Origin: Maratus speciosus
Taxonomy: Eukaryota; Arthropoda; Arachnida; Araneae; Salticidae
Direction of reading: 5' to 3'
Length of the DNA: 64,000 bases
Assembly: GCA_963932465.1 (NCBI GenBank)
Contig: OZ010795.1
Span: 478,444,806-478,508,805, forward strand
Made by a program: the position numbers and the translations under genes. A model generated the notes under the pieces. The model ran no database searches, had not been told where the DNA came from, and saw only the letters and a program-made list of their open reading frames with translations. Of this stretch, positions 1 to 12,114 are shown piece by piece; positions within the stretch are counted from its first letter, which is position 1; each line of letters opens with the position of its first letter.

Positions 1-540
1 AATAACTGAAATCCACTGTTTGATTCCAAATCATTTGCATAGTTTGGCTCTTAATTTTAAGCTTTTAATAAGATAAATAAATGAACTGTCCGTCAACAAT
101 ATTGAAAGATTTTAAATTATTGAGCGTTATTTTTTTAAATCAGCATCCATGGTTCAGCATTAAGAACTGTATTTTAATTCAAAAACGATAAAAAAGAAAA
201 AAACAATTTTGTCTTTATTTCGATTCGTTATATAAATAGTTAAACAAAAAGATGTTTACGAAATCTTTTTAACAGGAAAAGTCTAAGCACGAAGATACGC
301 GGGAGAAAGATGGATTGGTGTTTTGGTGATTTGAAACATTATACTTATTGAGTAGGGTTACTCCCTAATGACATTCACTAATGGATTTCTGGTTTTGGGG
401 GAGATTTGAAATAGTTAAGTTTGCAGGAGAAACAAAATGGCCGGCTTGGTATTTTTTTTTATCCTAAAGTACATCGAAGACGACTTCAGGTCCCTTCCTA
501 ACGGAAGTACTTGATCGATCACTTGATTGACATTGATGGA
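1..540. other. Non-coding, with fragment of a dispersed repeat
   Basis: No gene is seen. The first ~90 bases (GATTCCAAATC followed by a run of similar words) resemble 9.73-9.80 kb and 47.25-47.33 kb, so the window opens inside a diverged dispersed repeat. The rest is unrecognised AT-rich sequence. Confidence 0.4.
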
Positions 541-587
541 TCTAAATTCGGCAGGTTAGGAAAACATGGTATAATAACACCTTTACA

Positions 588-780
588 AGCGAGAGGCTTC
601 CCATCGGGAAAGGTTGAAAAGGGTGAGAGGAAACTCTCGAGAGACTTCCCATCCCGAAAGGTTTAAAACCGCGAGAGATCCAACCATCGAGCAGCTTGCC
701 ATCTGGAAGCGTCGAAATGCTGGAAAAATCATCGAGATGAGATTTGCCGAAATGCGAGATGGAAATGAAGCTTTCAGAGT
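588..780. repeat. Short direct repeats with CTTCCCATC core
   Basis: Two imperfect ~50-bp units, each reading roughly GCGAGAG.CTTCCCATC.CGAAAGG, lie at 590-625 and 638-670. A weaker third follows (CGAGCAGCTTGCCATCTGGAAG). Short open frames cross this stretch on both strands, but they are explained by its mildly higher GC content and match no family I know. Confidence 0.4.
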
Positions 781-954
781 CAAACTTACCGCATTTCTGG
801 TTTAAGTCATAATTTCTCAAAGGAGTCCATCTGCTTATCCAATCTCTTTTTAGCTCACAGGCTATCTAAGCCTGAGAGCTAATGTACCCGTCGGTTCTGT
901 GTGTATGCATGTACTGTACGTACGTACGTATGTACGTAATGCGATAACTCTTGA

Positions 955-2280
955 TTAAAATGTACGATTTGCTTCAATTTTTTTTTATGTTCATTCTGAT
1001 AAGGCGTTCCGCTGTTTAGTTTTGACGGTTCATTGGTTAAGGATAAAGGGAGAGAAGGGGGCTGGTCCCCCCCCCCCTCCTTAATTTAGATAAATAGGTT
1101 TTTCATGCAGAATTCTTCGATTTGCTCCAAATTTCGTATACCGGTTTATTATGTTAAGGAGCTTCCCTGATTAAACTTGGAGGTTCATTAGTTAAGTATG
1201 AAGGGGGGAAAGGGGGATAGACCCCCTCCTTAATTTAGATAAATGGGTTTTTCATGCTGAATTATTCGATTTGCTCCAAATTTGGTATACCGGTTCATTA
1301 TGTTAAGAAGTTGCTTTGATTAGATTTGGAGGTTTACGGGTTAAGTATAAAGGGGAGAAGGGGGCTAGACCCCCCCCCCCCTTAATTTAGATAAATGGGC
1401 TTTTCATGCAGAATTATTTGATTTGCTCATAATTTGGTATACCGGTTTATTATGTTAAGGAGCTTCCCTGATTAAACTTGGAAGTTCATTGGTTAAGGAT
1501 AAAAGGGGAGAAGGGGGGGGCTGGTCCGCCCCCCCCCTTAATTTAGATAAATGGGTTTTTCATGCAGAATTACCCGATTTGCTCCAAATTTCGTATACCG
1601 GTTTATTATGTTAAGGAGCTTCCCTGATTAAACTTGGAGGTTCATTAGTTAAGTATAAAGGGAGGGAAAAGGGGGTAGACCCCCTCCTTAATTTAGATAA
1701 ATGGGTTTTTCATGCAGAATAATTCGATTTGCTCCAAATTTGCGATACCGGTTTATTATGTTAAGAAGCTGCCTTGGTTAGATTTGGAGGTTTATGGGTT
1801 AAGTATAAAGGGGAGGGGCTAGTCTCCCCTTAATTTAGATAAAAGGGTTTTTCATGCAGAATTATTGGATTTGCTTCAAATTTAATATACCGATTTATTC
1901 CGATATGGCGCTTCCTTCATTAGATTTGGAGGTTCATTGGTTAAGTATACAAGGGCGAAAAGGGGGCAAGTCCCCTTAATTTAGATAAATGGATTTTCAT
2001 GGAGAATTATTCAATTTACTTTAATTTTTTTTTTCTATGTTTGTTCTGATAAAGAGCTTTCCTGATTAGATTTGGAGGTTCATTAGTTAAGTATAAAAAT
2101 GTTAAAGGGGTTAGACCACCCTTAATTTAGCGATATGTTCCTTTTTTCATGCAGAATTATCTGATTTGCTTCAAATTTGATATACTGATTTATTATAGTT
2201 AAGGAGTTTCCCTGATTAGATTTGGAGGTTCATTGGTTAAGTATAAAAGGGGCAAACGGGGGGATATTTCCCTTCATTTA
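955..2280. repeat. ~150-bp satellite, about nine diverged copies
   Basis: A unit of about 150 bp repeats with anchor words GATTTGCTCCAAATTT, ATACCGGTTTATTATG and AATTTAGATAAATGGG, at roughly 970, 1120, 1268, 1419, 1570, 1723, 1866, 2010 and 2163. Each unit carries a G-run followed within a few bases by a C-run (pattern GGGGG-CTAGA-CCCCC), so every unit can form a short G/C hairpin. G/C tract length varies between copies, consistent with slippage. The last two copies are the most diverged. There is no coding content. Confidence 0.85.
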
Positions 2281-2579
2281 TTTTTTGAGGGACATTATTC
2301 TTTGAAATAAGAGTATAATATACAGTTAGTGTTAATAACCTGTGAGCTCAATGCCATCAGTTTAACTGGCACTTATCATTTTATTGCTATTAACCGATGT
2401 GGGTTATGAAGCATAGTGGTGTATGTATTCAGTTCTGTATAGTCTTAGTTTCAAACTTTACTGTTAAATTTAGTGTCATTTTGCCACGAATTTTCAATGT
2501 TTCTCTTATTTTAGCTCTGCCAAGCTGCCCCATACCTGGAGACTCAGATAAATACAAGTTCAAAGAGGAAGGTGAGTGA

Positions 2580-3440
2580 ATTCTGGGGTGCGCGAGAGTG
2601 CACAAAGGGAGGGGGGGGGTAATTTTAAAACTTTTACCAAACCTCTCCTTGACATATCATCGGAAAGACCTTTCACCACTCTTTCATATTATGAACCTTT
2701 CTCCTCCCAGAGTTGAATTCCGGAAGGGGTTCGGGGGGGGGAGGGGGGGAGGGGGGATCGGATTTCTACAATAAATATCATTAAATGAGGTTTTTTAATG
2801 GAGCTCTCCGATAAATATTATTTATTAAATATAAAATTTTAAAAGTGGGGCTGCGTGATTTCCGGGTATATTCTGGGATAAAAGAGGGAACCCACGTGGG
2901 AGGGGTAGATTTCAAACTTTTTTTGGACCAGTCATTTGATCTATCATCGGAAAGTTTTCGGTTATCATCGCAAAGTTACTCTTTCATATTATGAACCTTT
3001 CTTCTTTCTTCCTTAGTTTGGCGCCCCGAGAGAGGCACTTTTCGAACTTTTTTGAAATCGTAGCGTTTTTAAACATTTTAGATCGGATTTTTTTACGGAG
3101 CCCTCCGATAAATAATTTTTAATATATGAAAATTGTAAAGAGAAGGATGGGCAGGGTATATTTCGGGGGGGGGGGGGGCACGATAATTGGAATCCTGGGA
3201 GTTGGGACTTTTTTCTATCTTTTGCTGACACCCCTCATGTGATATATCATTGGAAAGCTCTGTGACTACTATTTCATTTTATATATCGCCCGCGCACCTC
3301 CCTTTACTTTGCCCCCGAGCGAGGGCACTTTACTAAATTTAGCCGACACCCCTCATGTGCCATATCGTTGGAAAGTCCTGTGACCACTTATTCATATTAT
3401 GCACTTTCCTTGCCCCCCCCCTCCTACTTTGCTCCCCGCG
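2580..3440. repeat. Second low-copy tandem repeat with G-runs
   Basis: Four diverged copies of a segment containing ATATCATCGGAAAG, then TTTCATATTATGAACCTTTC, at about 2651, 2939, 3241 and 3360. G-runs (for example 2735-2755 and 3163-3180) separate them. Unit spacing is irregular (about 290, 300 and 120). It adjoins the 150-bp satellite but shares no unit sequence with it. A few short frames here are low-complexity artefacts. Confidence 0.65.
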
Positions 3441-3834
3441 GGAGTTCGTTTAATGTATTCCAGTCGAAGACTTTATAAAAATGGGGAAATTAAAGATCCA
3501 ATCTCAAATGACGTAGAAAAATCAATAAAAAATTTTGATCCCTTTTATCATCCTTTAGTTCATATTTTTGCCACTGGGGGGTGCTTTTGATTCTTATTTC
3601 TTTGGCCATTTTGGTACTAATTGCCGAAAAATTCTAGTTTTTGATACTTAAACTCTCCTTACCGCTTCATAGCTACTCGCGTTTTTCAGCTTTTTTCCAC
3701 CAGGGGGCACCCTTACAAGACTTTTCCAGTCTTATGGCTCCTTTATAGTTTCCCTTTGGTTTGTTGTTTTTTTATTCCATCTGTTTTCAGTTACCCTATA
3801 TTTAAAACAAATCTGCCTTATATATATGTAAAAA

Positions 3835-4168
3835 CAATGATTTCAATAATCGATTCTAGAACATCTCCTTTATAGATTCTCGAAAGTAATCGATGACTGT
3901 ATCGATTGTGTATTTTACGATAACGATTTTTTTCGATTGGTAAATTTTCGAGAATCGCCCACCACTAAGCCCTATCACTACTATGAAATTGTCGGCCAGA
4001 ATAATAGCTAAGTTTTCCAATAACTGTTTTTAGCTTTTCTCGTTATAATCGATTGTAAAACATCTCGATTGTAGATTCTATGAATTAATCGATGGCTGTA
4101 TCGATTGTGATTTTTTACGATGACGATTTTTCTCGATTGTCGAATTCTCGAGAATCGCCCATCACTAG
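3835..4168. repeat. Direct repeat pair rich in ATCGAT
   Basis: Two ~130-bp copies (3,835-3,967 and 4,041-4,168) share the order AATCGATT, TAGATTCT, TAATCGATG, TGTATCGATTG, ACGATTTTT and CGAGAATCGCCCA. The palindrome ATCGAT recurs several times per copy. The flanking ~600 bp to 4,968 shows no gene. Confidence 0.7.
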
Positions 4169-4967
4169 TTTGAGGCGCCATTGGGCATCATGTACTGAGA
4201 AATGGGAGTAATCGCAAAATCAACTGATACATCAGAGATGTTCTGGAGTCAGAAGTCGTAACCTGCTTCCAACGCATACCTGATGCTGTATTTTAACAGT
4301 ACAATGCTCGTCACATAGTGCTAAAAATAGTCAAAACTTCTTTTTAGCACAACAGATAGTTTCTTCCGTGTACTGTCGGATACGTTTGCCTTTTGAATAA
4401 GTATGGGATTTTGTTGGTTGGCGTTTCGCTCCTGACGTCCTTTTGTTTATAATACAGATTAACTTTGGGTTCATATAGAAGCAATTTGAACTGCTCTTCT
4501 CCAGGTACAGATTCAAAATATGTTAACTCGTGACTGCTGCATTTTTCAATTTTCACAAATTTTTGGGTTTAACTGTAGATACTGGCTAAATTTCGTCTTA
4601 TTTGGAGTCATTTTATTTTAACTAGAGACTTTTGAATAGCTGAATTTTAAATATAATAATATAATATTAAATAGTATTTTGAGAACTCATGCAGCATTTT
4701 ATTCATCTTTAGATTAAAATGTCTGCAGACCGCTCACGGTAGTTTTGCGGTCACTCCTGTTACGGGTTACATTCGATACTGCTCATATAGAAACACTTAT
4801 TGCAACGGTGTTGACTGGACCAAATGCTGATTTTCGACATGAACTATTGTTTATTTATTTATTTTTATTTTATTTTATTTTTTTGTTTACTTTGAGAATT
4901 TAATAGTTTATTTCTATTGATACATGTTGTTCGTGGAATACGTATCACTCAGTTATAATGCCTTCTT

Positions 4968-5169
4968 CACTGTAAAAAAAATCTGTAAAGTTGGTAAAGG
5001 TTTTCTAGGAAACTGGGATTCCTAGAACTTTTTATGTAACAGCGACAACAAAAATTCATTTAACAGACGCTGTTACAGGAATTTTTGCTGTTGCCGTTAC
5101 ATAAAAGGTTCTAGGAATCCCAGTTTCCTAGAAAACCTTTAGTAACTTTACAGATTTTTTTTTACAGTG
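4968..5169. mobile_element. Foldback MITE, CACTGTA family
   Basis: A 202-bp near-perfect palindrome begins CACTGTAAAAAAAATCTGTA and ends with the complement, TTTTTTTACAGTG. Each arm contains CTAGGAAACTGGGATTCCTAG. The arm matches the left ~95 bp of the ~385-bp MITEs in this window, so this copy is two left arms joined head to head. I could not fix a target duplication. Confidence 0.85.
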
Positions 5170-5320
5170 TTCGTGGTGTTGAAATTTTTATAAATACGAG
5201 TTTAGATAAATACATGCATCTTTTTAAAAATCCTATTATTTCACATTACGGGGACTCCAGATATTTTTAGTATCGGAGATATTAAAGACATGGTTATTTT
5301 GCCATAAACTGCTTTTACCG

Positions 5321-5702
5321 CACTGTAAAAAAAATTCTGTAAAGTTACTGAAGTTTTTCTAGGAAACTGGGATTCCTAGAGCTTTTTATGTAACGGCAAC
5401 AACAAAAATTCATGTAACAGACACACTTTTGGGCCAAAAATCAAAATATCTGTATGGTTACTAAGAATTTTTTAGGAAACTGGGATGCCTAGAACTTTTC
5501 ATGTAACTGCAACCAGGGCTACAGATAAAATTTCAGTATCATTACAGTAATTTTAGAAGATTCATTTGTAAATTTACAGATTTCTGTAGCTTTACAAAAA
5601 CTAGTTTTGTAGATTTACAGCTTTTTTTGTACAGTTACAGATGAAAGTTTAGTAAGCATGTCACTTTACATCTGTAGAACTACAGATTTTTTTTTTACAG
5701 TG
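5321..5702 (+). mobile_element. CACTGTA MITE, full-length copy (+)
   Basis: A 382-bp non-coding element with ends CACTGTAAAAAAAATTCTGT and ..TTTTTTTTTTACAGTG. Inside, GTAAC/TTTAC and CTACAGAT words repeat as short inverted repeats, so it is palindromic at several scales. Similar copies lie at 10,600, 11,357 and 15,878. It is non-autonomous, with no reading frame, and its superfamily is unassigned. Confidence 0.85.
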
Positions 5703-6090
5703 CGCGAATCAAAAACTTTTGCTTCTTAATGTAATTGTTGTGCTCAGATTTTCTTTCAGTTAGGGAGTGCTTAGTTTGATACAATATAAAGCAAATTGCA
5801 ATTATTACAAATAATTACTATAGACCCAAGTTTTATGACACATTTGGATGACGCATTTTGTAGAAGTGAAATAGATAGATGGATGAATGGGAAGTAATGG
5901 CGTACAGTCCCCTTGCTGTATCTAAGAAGGGAAATGGTATTCACTAGCAGATTCGAAAATAACGCTAAAGTTGAAACCTTTTACAAATTTGCCTAATTTA
6001 TACGTTAACCCTCCACCGCAGGCGACTTTTACATTTTCTTGGATCAAACCGCGGCATAATTTTAAGTGTTGAAAGTGTCTTGCTTTTTTT

Positions 6091-6228
6091 AAATTCAGAT
6101 TGTTTGACTCCTATCACTTTTTGGAAGTAGAAATAGTTCCTTTATTTAATTATAGATTAAATAATGCGAGAATAAGCCGAATTATACGCTTTTAAAAAAG
6201 TGTTAGGAATCAAGTAATCTGAATTTTT
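6091..6228. repeat. Small foldback
   Basis: Arms AAATTCAGATTGTTTGACTC (6,091) and the complement of AATCAAGTAATCTGAATTT (to 6,228) pair over about 32 bp with a few mismatches, around a ~70-bp loop. It is probably a small MITE. No gene is present between 5,703 and 6,250. Confidence 0.6.
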
Positions 6229-6249
6229 AACAAGTAAGGAAAATCATGC

Positions 6250-7475
6250 GTTAAGCATAGATTATGAAACACTTTCCAACACTTCATGAATGCTTTAACA
6301 AAACTCCGTTATATAGGGAAGTAATGTATAAGAGAATTAAGTAAACATTTTAATAAATGCATAAAACATTTGGGAAACTCATTTCAGCAGTTACCGTCCA
6401 TAGCAGACATGTATTCCAATTCTTTTGAACAGGCCTGTATTTGATCCGTAGGTTGATACATATACTATATAATGAGGAGATTTAGTTTAGCAAGAAAACG
6501 CATAATAGGTTGAAATTTCTCTTTCAGCAATTTACACTAATGGATGGAAAGATACTTGTATACTTTTGTATATTCCTGTAGTTAATCTAGTACCCTTATT
6601 ACACGCCACTATTTAGCAAAAGTTTAATTCAAAGCAAAAAACTCTTAAAACTACAGAAATCACATTTCCAGGAATTATTATTTATGGACGGCCATGTATC
6701 CAGTTCTTTGCGTGATCTATGTTCTGCAAACATTTCTTAGTAAACCAAATGCAGTTCAGCGTAAAAATGCATAACACATTTAAAAACCACCTTTAAACAA
6801 TTTGCAGTCATACCCAGTAACCATTACGAATTATTTTGTGTAGCCCTGTATATGAATTACAGCATTTATATACACCATATACTATGCATAAAAATAGTGA
6901 AACATGAAAGCACATAACATAATTAAAAATGCGTTTCTAGCAATCATCGCTACTGTACAATATAGTATCTGAAATCTTTTGTGTGCCCCTGTAAATGCTA
7001 TGCACTTCGTATTACACATGAAATAAGTTATAGTGAACCTCAGCGACGTATATCAGTTTCATTATACATGAAATAATTTAACATAATTAAAATACGCCGC
7101 AAACAATTCCCTCCACTCCTATATCACTATGTAACGGAATTCTTCTGCGTGACCCTGTAAATGAATAACTATTCTTAGCACCGCATATTCTACGGAATGC
7201 ATATTTTAGTGCACTTGATAAATGCATATCAATTTTATTATGCTTGAAGCATGTAACATCATTAAAAATCGTTTTAAACGATTTTTCCCATAGGCCGTAA
7301 TGTAACGGAAAATTTTGACTGTCCCTGTAAATGAACTAAACATGCTAGAAACTTCATTTTAAATAGAGAACGTGCTATGGTAAACATTAATAACATCCAA
7401 AAATTTCAGGGTTATCCCAGTATATTTACGGGATTTAGAGCGCGGACAGACGGACAGACAAACCGAAATCATAAA
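6250..7475 (+). mobile_element. Helitron-like element with tandem units, copy 1
   Basis: About seven diverged units of ~140-170 bp, each containing a variant of CCCTGTAAATGAA (near 6,430, 6,575, 6,845, 6,985, 7,153 and 7,323). The array starts after GCATAGATTATGA and ends in a GACAGACGGACAGACAAAC tract at 7,445-7,465. The same order of parts recurs at 12.1-12.73 kb with fewer units. A CCTGTAA tandem array followed by a GGACAGACGG tract also forms the inner element at 41.4-42.6 kb. That architecture resembles non-canonical Helitron/helentron-derived elements; the assignment is by structure only. Confidence 0.55.
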
Positions 7476-7879
7476 CACGTTTCAACTTTGTTGGAAAGTG
7501 TTAAAAATGTAGCTCACTGGCAACACTGGGACGCGAAAATAGCGTGCCCCGCGGAATCGTATAGAATATGTGAAACGCGATATGAATATTACCCGCGACT
7601 GGATGGTTAAAGGTGGATAAAATGGAAGAACAATGTTTTTATTAGGAAGATTATTTTTAATGGAAACACATGTTACAAAATGTTTGCAAAACTTTTTCAG
7701 AGATTTTTCAATAATAGAAAGATTGAGACTTCTCTTTATTGCCAGCGATTTTAAATGATTTAATTCATTATAAAAGGTACACATTTTTCAGAAGGGTTAT
7801 TTGACGAGGCTTAAGGAGCCAATGGCAGAGCAAAACGCTTTCTAAAGAAAGAAGATTCTAAATGCTTTTCGAACCTCTT

Positions 7880-9408
7880 AAGGGGACTCCATACCCTTCA
7901 TTCGACGAAAAATGACGAAAATATCGATTTTCTAATTTTTTGATTAAATTATACTTTATAACCCCTAATATATTCTGATGAAGTTTCGTAAAGATCCGCG
8001 TATTCTAAATACAGTTAAAAGCGATTTTATTACATCATTGACCTTTAAATGCCACACCCACTTCGCGTAAAAATGATTTCTCTCAGTTTGTGTTTTTTCG
8101 ACGAATTAGCATGTTCAAAGTGATAAAACTTTTATGGATATTTTTCAATTTACTTGATTTTTTGTTTGTTTGTTCCTTATGGTTTATTTTATAAAACTAA
8201 GTATTGGATTTACTATAAAGTAAAAAGGTTTTTCTACACATAAAAATGTAATGTAAATTCAGTTTTTACTGCAATTTTACACGCATTTGCACAATTTATT
8301 TTTTTTCTTCCAAACTAATTAACTCATTGTAAATCCGATACTTAAAATTATACAGCACACTTCTAAGAATAGTTTTAAAAAAAATTAGCTCAAATGTTCG
8401 ATAGATAATGTTCGAAGATAGATTTTATAATTTACCTCTTCGTTTTTTTTTTAACCATTTGGAAAAATGGTTATTGTTCTCGTCAGGGTAGGAAATGAAA
8501 AGCATATCTGAAGGTTTTTATTGGTTTAATCCGCATTTTATTCGTTTTGTGATTGCTCTATACAGTAATCTGTATTTCCCTTTAGTTTCAACAGAGATGG
8601 ACAACAGAGTGTTGCCACTATGACAAAAAAGTAATAAAAACTACAAAAAATTAATAACTCAGAAACAAATTGAGATACAGCTTTAAAAAAAATTGCATTC
8701 AAAAGTACATTTTTTTTTCTATACGACGATGTAAAAAGTAATATTGTGGGATGTTTAGAAGTTTAAGAATGAAATTTCATTTAAAATGTGTCATTAGATT
8801 TCTTGGAAATCTGATGAGATCTGATCAGATTTCTTGGAAATCTGACGACGGAAAAGCCTTTTCCCGAACAGCCAATGAAATGCTTGGATAATACGCAAGT
8901 TTCAGATGGATAATAACTAATGAAAATGAAAGAAAATGAATAACAGTTTCTGCCAAAGAGTTAATTTTAATTTGTAAGATTTTTACGTGCAAAAGAAAAA
9001 TGGAATAAGCCATTTAAAAATAACAAAAAAGATAAATAGGACAGGAATGAATACATATAAATATTTCACACCAAATACGAGTCGCAGGAGATTTCTGTCG
9101 CTTGGAATTTTTCCGTGTAATAACACTATTAATGTTTAATTCATGGCGTACGTAATGTATGATCAACTCCGTGCGATTTTTTTTAGATCTTAAATTTTAG
9201 TCTTTGAAAAAATCTTTTTCCAAATGGTCGTTGTAATTTGTTAAATTACTTTTTTTTTTGTAATCTTTTTTAATTTTTCCAGGTGAATCGAAGAATTTCT
9301 TCATAGAATCATTTTCCTTCATTGAGTCGTATAATATTATGCCAAAAAATCACTTTAAATGCTTAAATTAAAAAAAGAAATGTTCAAAGTGTACCGAATC
9401 CCCTTAAG
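7880..9408. mobile_element. TTAA-flanked DNA element (TIR TTAAGGGGA)
   Basis: The left end TTAAGGGGACTCCATAC (from about 7,880) and the complement of the right end GTACCGAATCCCCTTAA (about 9,391-9,407) agree at 13 of 17 positions including TTAA. This suggests a ~1.5-kb TTAA-target transposon without coding capacity. The interior is AT-rich with a small direct duplication of AGATTTCTTGGAAATCTGA at 8,797 and 8,827. Confidence 0.6.
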
Positions 9409-9465
9409 GCTGATCCCAAATCCAAAAAGGAAACTTTATAACATAAGTTTTAATTTATTTTTGTC

Positions 9466-9806
9466 CGGAAATGCATGAATCTAGTAGGTGTTGTTGTTCA
9501 GAAACTATCTAATCGAGCTGTTTGTTCCATTTTTTTTTTTTTTTTTTTTTTTGCAAACGCAATATATCTTTCAGAAAATAGTGTCAAAGTGGGCGTTTTG
9601 AACCGAATTTCCGCACGAAAGAAGAATATCCACTCAAGAAAGGTTGAAATTGTTTTTGTCACGTGATCAAAATCGCTTATAACTCCATGGGTAATTTTTT
9701 TTCTTAAAAAAAAATGGAAAACACAGTTCGATTCCAAATCGCTTCCATGGTCAGACTTTCCAATTTTATATCTTTTCGTTAAAAAATGAATTTGTAAATG
9801 TGTCAA
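9466..9806. repeat. Diverged dispersed repeat, copy 1
   Basis: Shared order of words with 47,030-47,350: TTCAGAAACTAT, CAATATATCTTTC.GAAAA, AAAGT..GCGTTTTGAA.CGAATTTCC, CACGTGA and TTCGATTCCAAAT. A poly-T expansion sits at 9,532-9,551. Short frames on either strand here reflect low complexity. Confidence 0.6.
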
Positions 9807-10261
9807 AACGTTTTGCGCTTGTTCCGCAGAGCAGTTGAGAACAGCCGTAGAATGTCAAGGAAAGAAAGCTGATTCTTATGTTCCGTTTTAACTGTCAACT
9901 GAATTCGAGGATCAATGAAATTGGCAATAATAAAAATAGAATGGTTTTAAAAAGAGTTAAGAATTAAAATGAAAGTGTTAACATACACTAGCCGGTACTT
10001 AAAATTAATTCTATTATGTAATTTTTCTTCGAAATACTGCAAGCAGTATCACAGAGTGTCATAAAGGTATGACCACTAATGGCGAGACCTCTGATCATTT
10101 GTAGAATCTATCGAGGTGGAGGTAAGTTTATTCAACACATAATCTAGTGAAGGTATTACATAATTTCGAAACTCAGGTATCCCAATGTCCAGAATATTTA
10201 GACCTCCTTCCAAAGGTACATTGGTGACAAAAATGTACAATTTTTGTTTATAAAATTAGAC

Positions 10262-11180
10262 TTCTTATGTTAGTAAATCTGATCAGTTATTAAAAGAGGG
10301 CCACTACACTCATGTAAAAATCCCAAATAATAATCAACCTATCAGAGATTTTTAAAAAGCAATAAACAAATTCGGGATTCAATGTGATACGATGAAACGC
10401 TTTCTCGTTCGTTCTGCCACTCATCGTGCTAGCTTTTACGGTCTGCCTAAACTCCGCAAAACTAACATTCTTCTCAGGGGAATTGTCTCACATATATCAG
10501 AAGTGCCACTTATCCATTTGCAAAAATTTATGCTTCTTCTTTCTCAACTCTTTGTCATAAAAACACACATACTGTAAAATCTTTCATGATTTGGTCGCAT
10601 ACCGTAAAAAAATATATATCTAGTTCTACAGTTGTAAAGTTACATGCTTACTAAAGTTTCATCTGTAATTGTACAAAAAAAGTTGCAAATCTACAAAAGT
10701 AGTTCTTGTAAAGCTACAGAGATCTGTAACTTTACAAGTGAATCTGCTAAAATTACAGTAATATTACTAAAATTGTATCTGTAACCCTGGTTGCAGTTAC
10801 TTGAAAAGTTCTAGTCATCCCAGTTTCTTAAAAAATTCTTAGTAACCTTACAGATTTTTTTTTTTTTTTTTTTTTTTTTGGCGTAAAAGTGTGTCTGTTA
10901 CATGAATGTTTGTTTTCTAGGAATCCCAGTTTCCTAGAAAAACTTTAGTAACTTTACAGATTTTTTTTACATTGCAGAATCAAAAAGATTTCACTCGAAA
11001 ACTGTCACACACACCGACTTTGTGTCAAATCTTCATTTACAAACATGCTTGTTCAAAGAGCTCTGAATTGTCTGAAAAGTGGGATGCGCGAATTTCATAA
11101 TACTGATATCGAAATTAATAAAATATTCTACCTCACCATATTATGTATTCAACAAACAACCTTAATTTTTAATGGTAAGT
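10262..11180 (+). pseudogene. Penelope-like RT fragment split by a MITE
   Basis: The upstream part, 10,268-10,590, translates to a recognisable PLE N-terminal RT region containing FYGLPKLRK and LRGIVSHISE (family pattern FYGLPKxHK..PLRPIVS), with an in-frame stop near 10,350. A CACTGTA MITE at 10,600-10,974 interrupts it. After the MITE, 11,025-11,170 resumes with SSFTNMLVQRALNCLK and LCIQQTTLIFNG, the expected next RT segment (usually SLFTNVPV). The catalytic YxDD region and GIY-YIG domain are missing. PLE RTs act in target-primed reverse transcription; this copy is dead. Placement in PLEs is firm by motif; the family within PLEs is not resolved. Confidence 0.75.
10600..10974 (-). mobile_element. 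CACTGTA MITE (-), inside the PLE RT
   Basis: A reverse-oriented copy of the 5,321 element: it starts ACCGTAAAAAAATA and ends TTTCCTAGAAA..ACAGATTTTTTTTACATTG. A poly-T expansion at 10,855-10,879 replaces an internal T-tract. It lies within RT coding sequence that resumes on its far side, so it inserted after the PLE. Confidence 0.85.
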
Positions 11181-11356
11181 TGTAAAAGGACTCTGAGGTC
11201 TTCAGCACTGGTCAGTGGTCAGTCATATTTATATTATCTCTGTTATATATGCATGTGTTATTTTGAGGAAAAATTAGATAATGTATTTATTTTTAAGTGG
11301 TGGTTATGTATGTGACACTTGAATTTTAATGATGAATAATAGTGACATCAGTTCAA

Positions 11357-11742
11357 CACTGTAGAAAAATTCTGTGAAGTTACTAAAATTTTTCTAGGAA
11401 ACTGGGATTCCTATAACTATTTTTGTAACGGTAACAAAACGAAAATCATGTAATAGACACACTTTTGCACTGAAAAAAAAATCTGCAAAGTTACTAAGAA
11501 ATTTTTAGGAAACTTGGATTCCTAGAATGTTTTATGTAATTGCAACCCGGGATACAGATAAAATTTTAGTAAGATTACTGTAATTTTAGTAGATTCTCTT
11601 TTAAAGCTACAGATTTCTGTAGCTTTAAAAAACTAGTTTTGTAGATTTGCATCTTTTTTTGTATAGTGTACAGATAAAATTTTAGCAACATACACATTTC
11701 TGTAACTTTACATCTGCAGAATTACGGAATTTTGTTACAGTG
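11357..11742 (+). mobile_element. CACTGTA MITE (+)
   Basis: A 386-bp copy, same orientation as 5,321, with ends CACTGTAGAAAAATTCTGTG and GGAATTTTGTTACAGTG. An internal CACTGAAAAAAAAATCTG at 11,466 marks the junction between its left and right modules. Confidence 0.85.
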
Positions 11743-12114
11743 TATTTTAAATGTCAATTTCATTGATCCTTAGATTCAGTTAAAAGGTTTAGTCTGTACA
11801 TAACAATCAGTTTTTCTTTCTCGACATTCTACTTACAAGCTCGAATTCAAAGTTTTGCTGCCTTAAAGCTTCTTAACACTTTGTCAAATGACACTTATAG
11901 AAAAGGGGCAGTCTTTAACACATGCACAGCACTGCGCGCTGCATATTTCTTCTCTAATTATCAATTATTTCACACTTCTATTTTACACTTCCATTTACAC
12001 TTCTATATTTCTTCTTTATTGAGTCACTTTCTAATGAATTAAATTTCTTGAATTCGATAACAATAAATAGCGGATGAAATTATTCTATTCTTAAACAAGC
12101 ATAAAAACTCATGT

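Noticed and set aside
542..820. Overlapping open frames on both strands (up to 92 codons)
   Set aside because: They fall in short GC-richer repeats, match no family and have no supporting context.
8101..9013. Transposase inside the TTAA element at 7.88-9.41 kb
   Set aside because: I looked on both strands for DDE-type motifs and found only short frames without recognisable residues.
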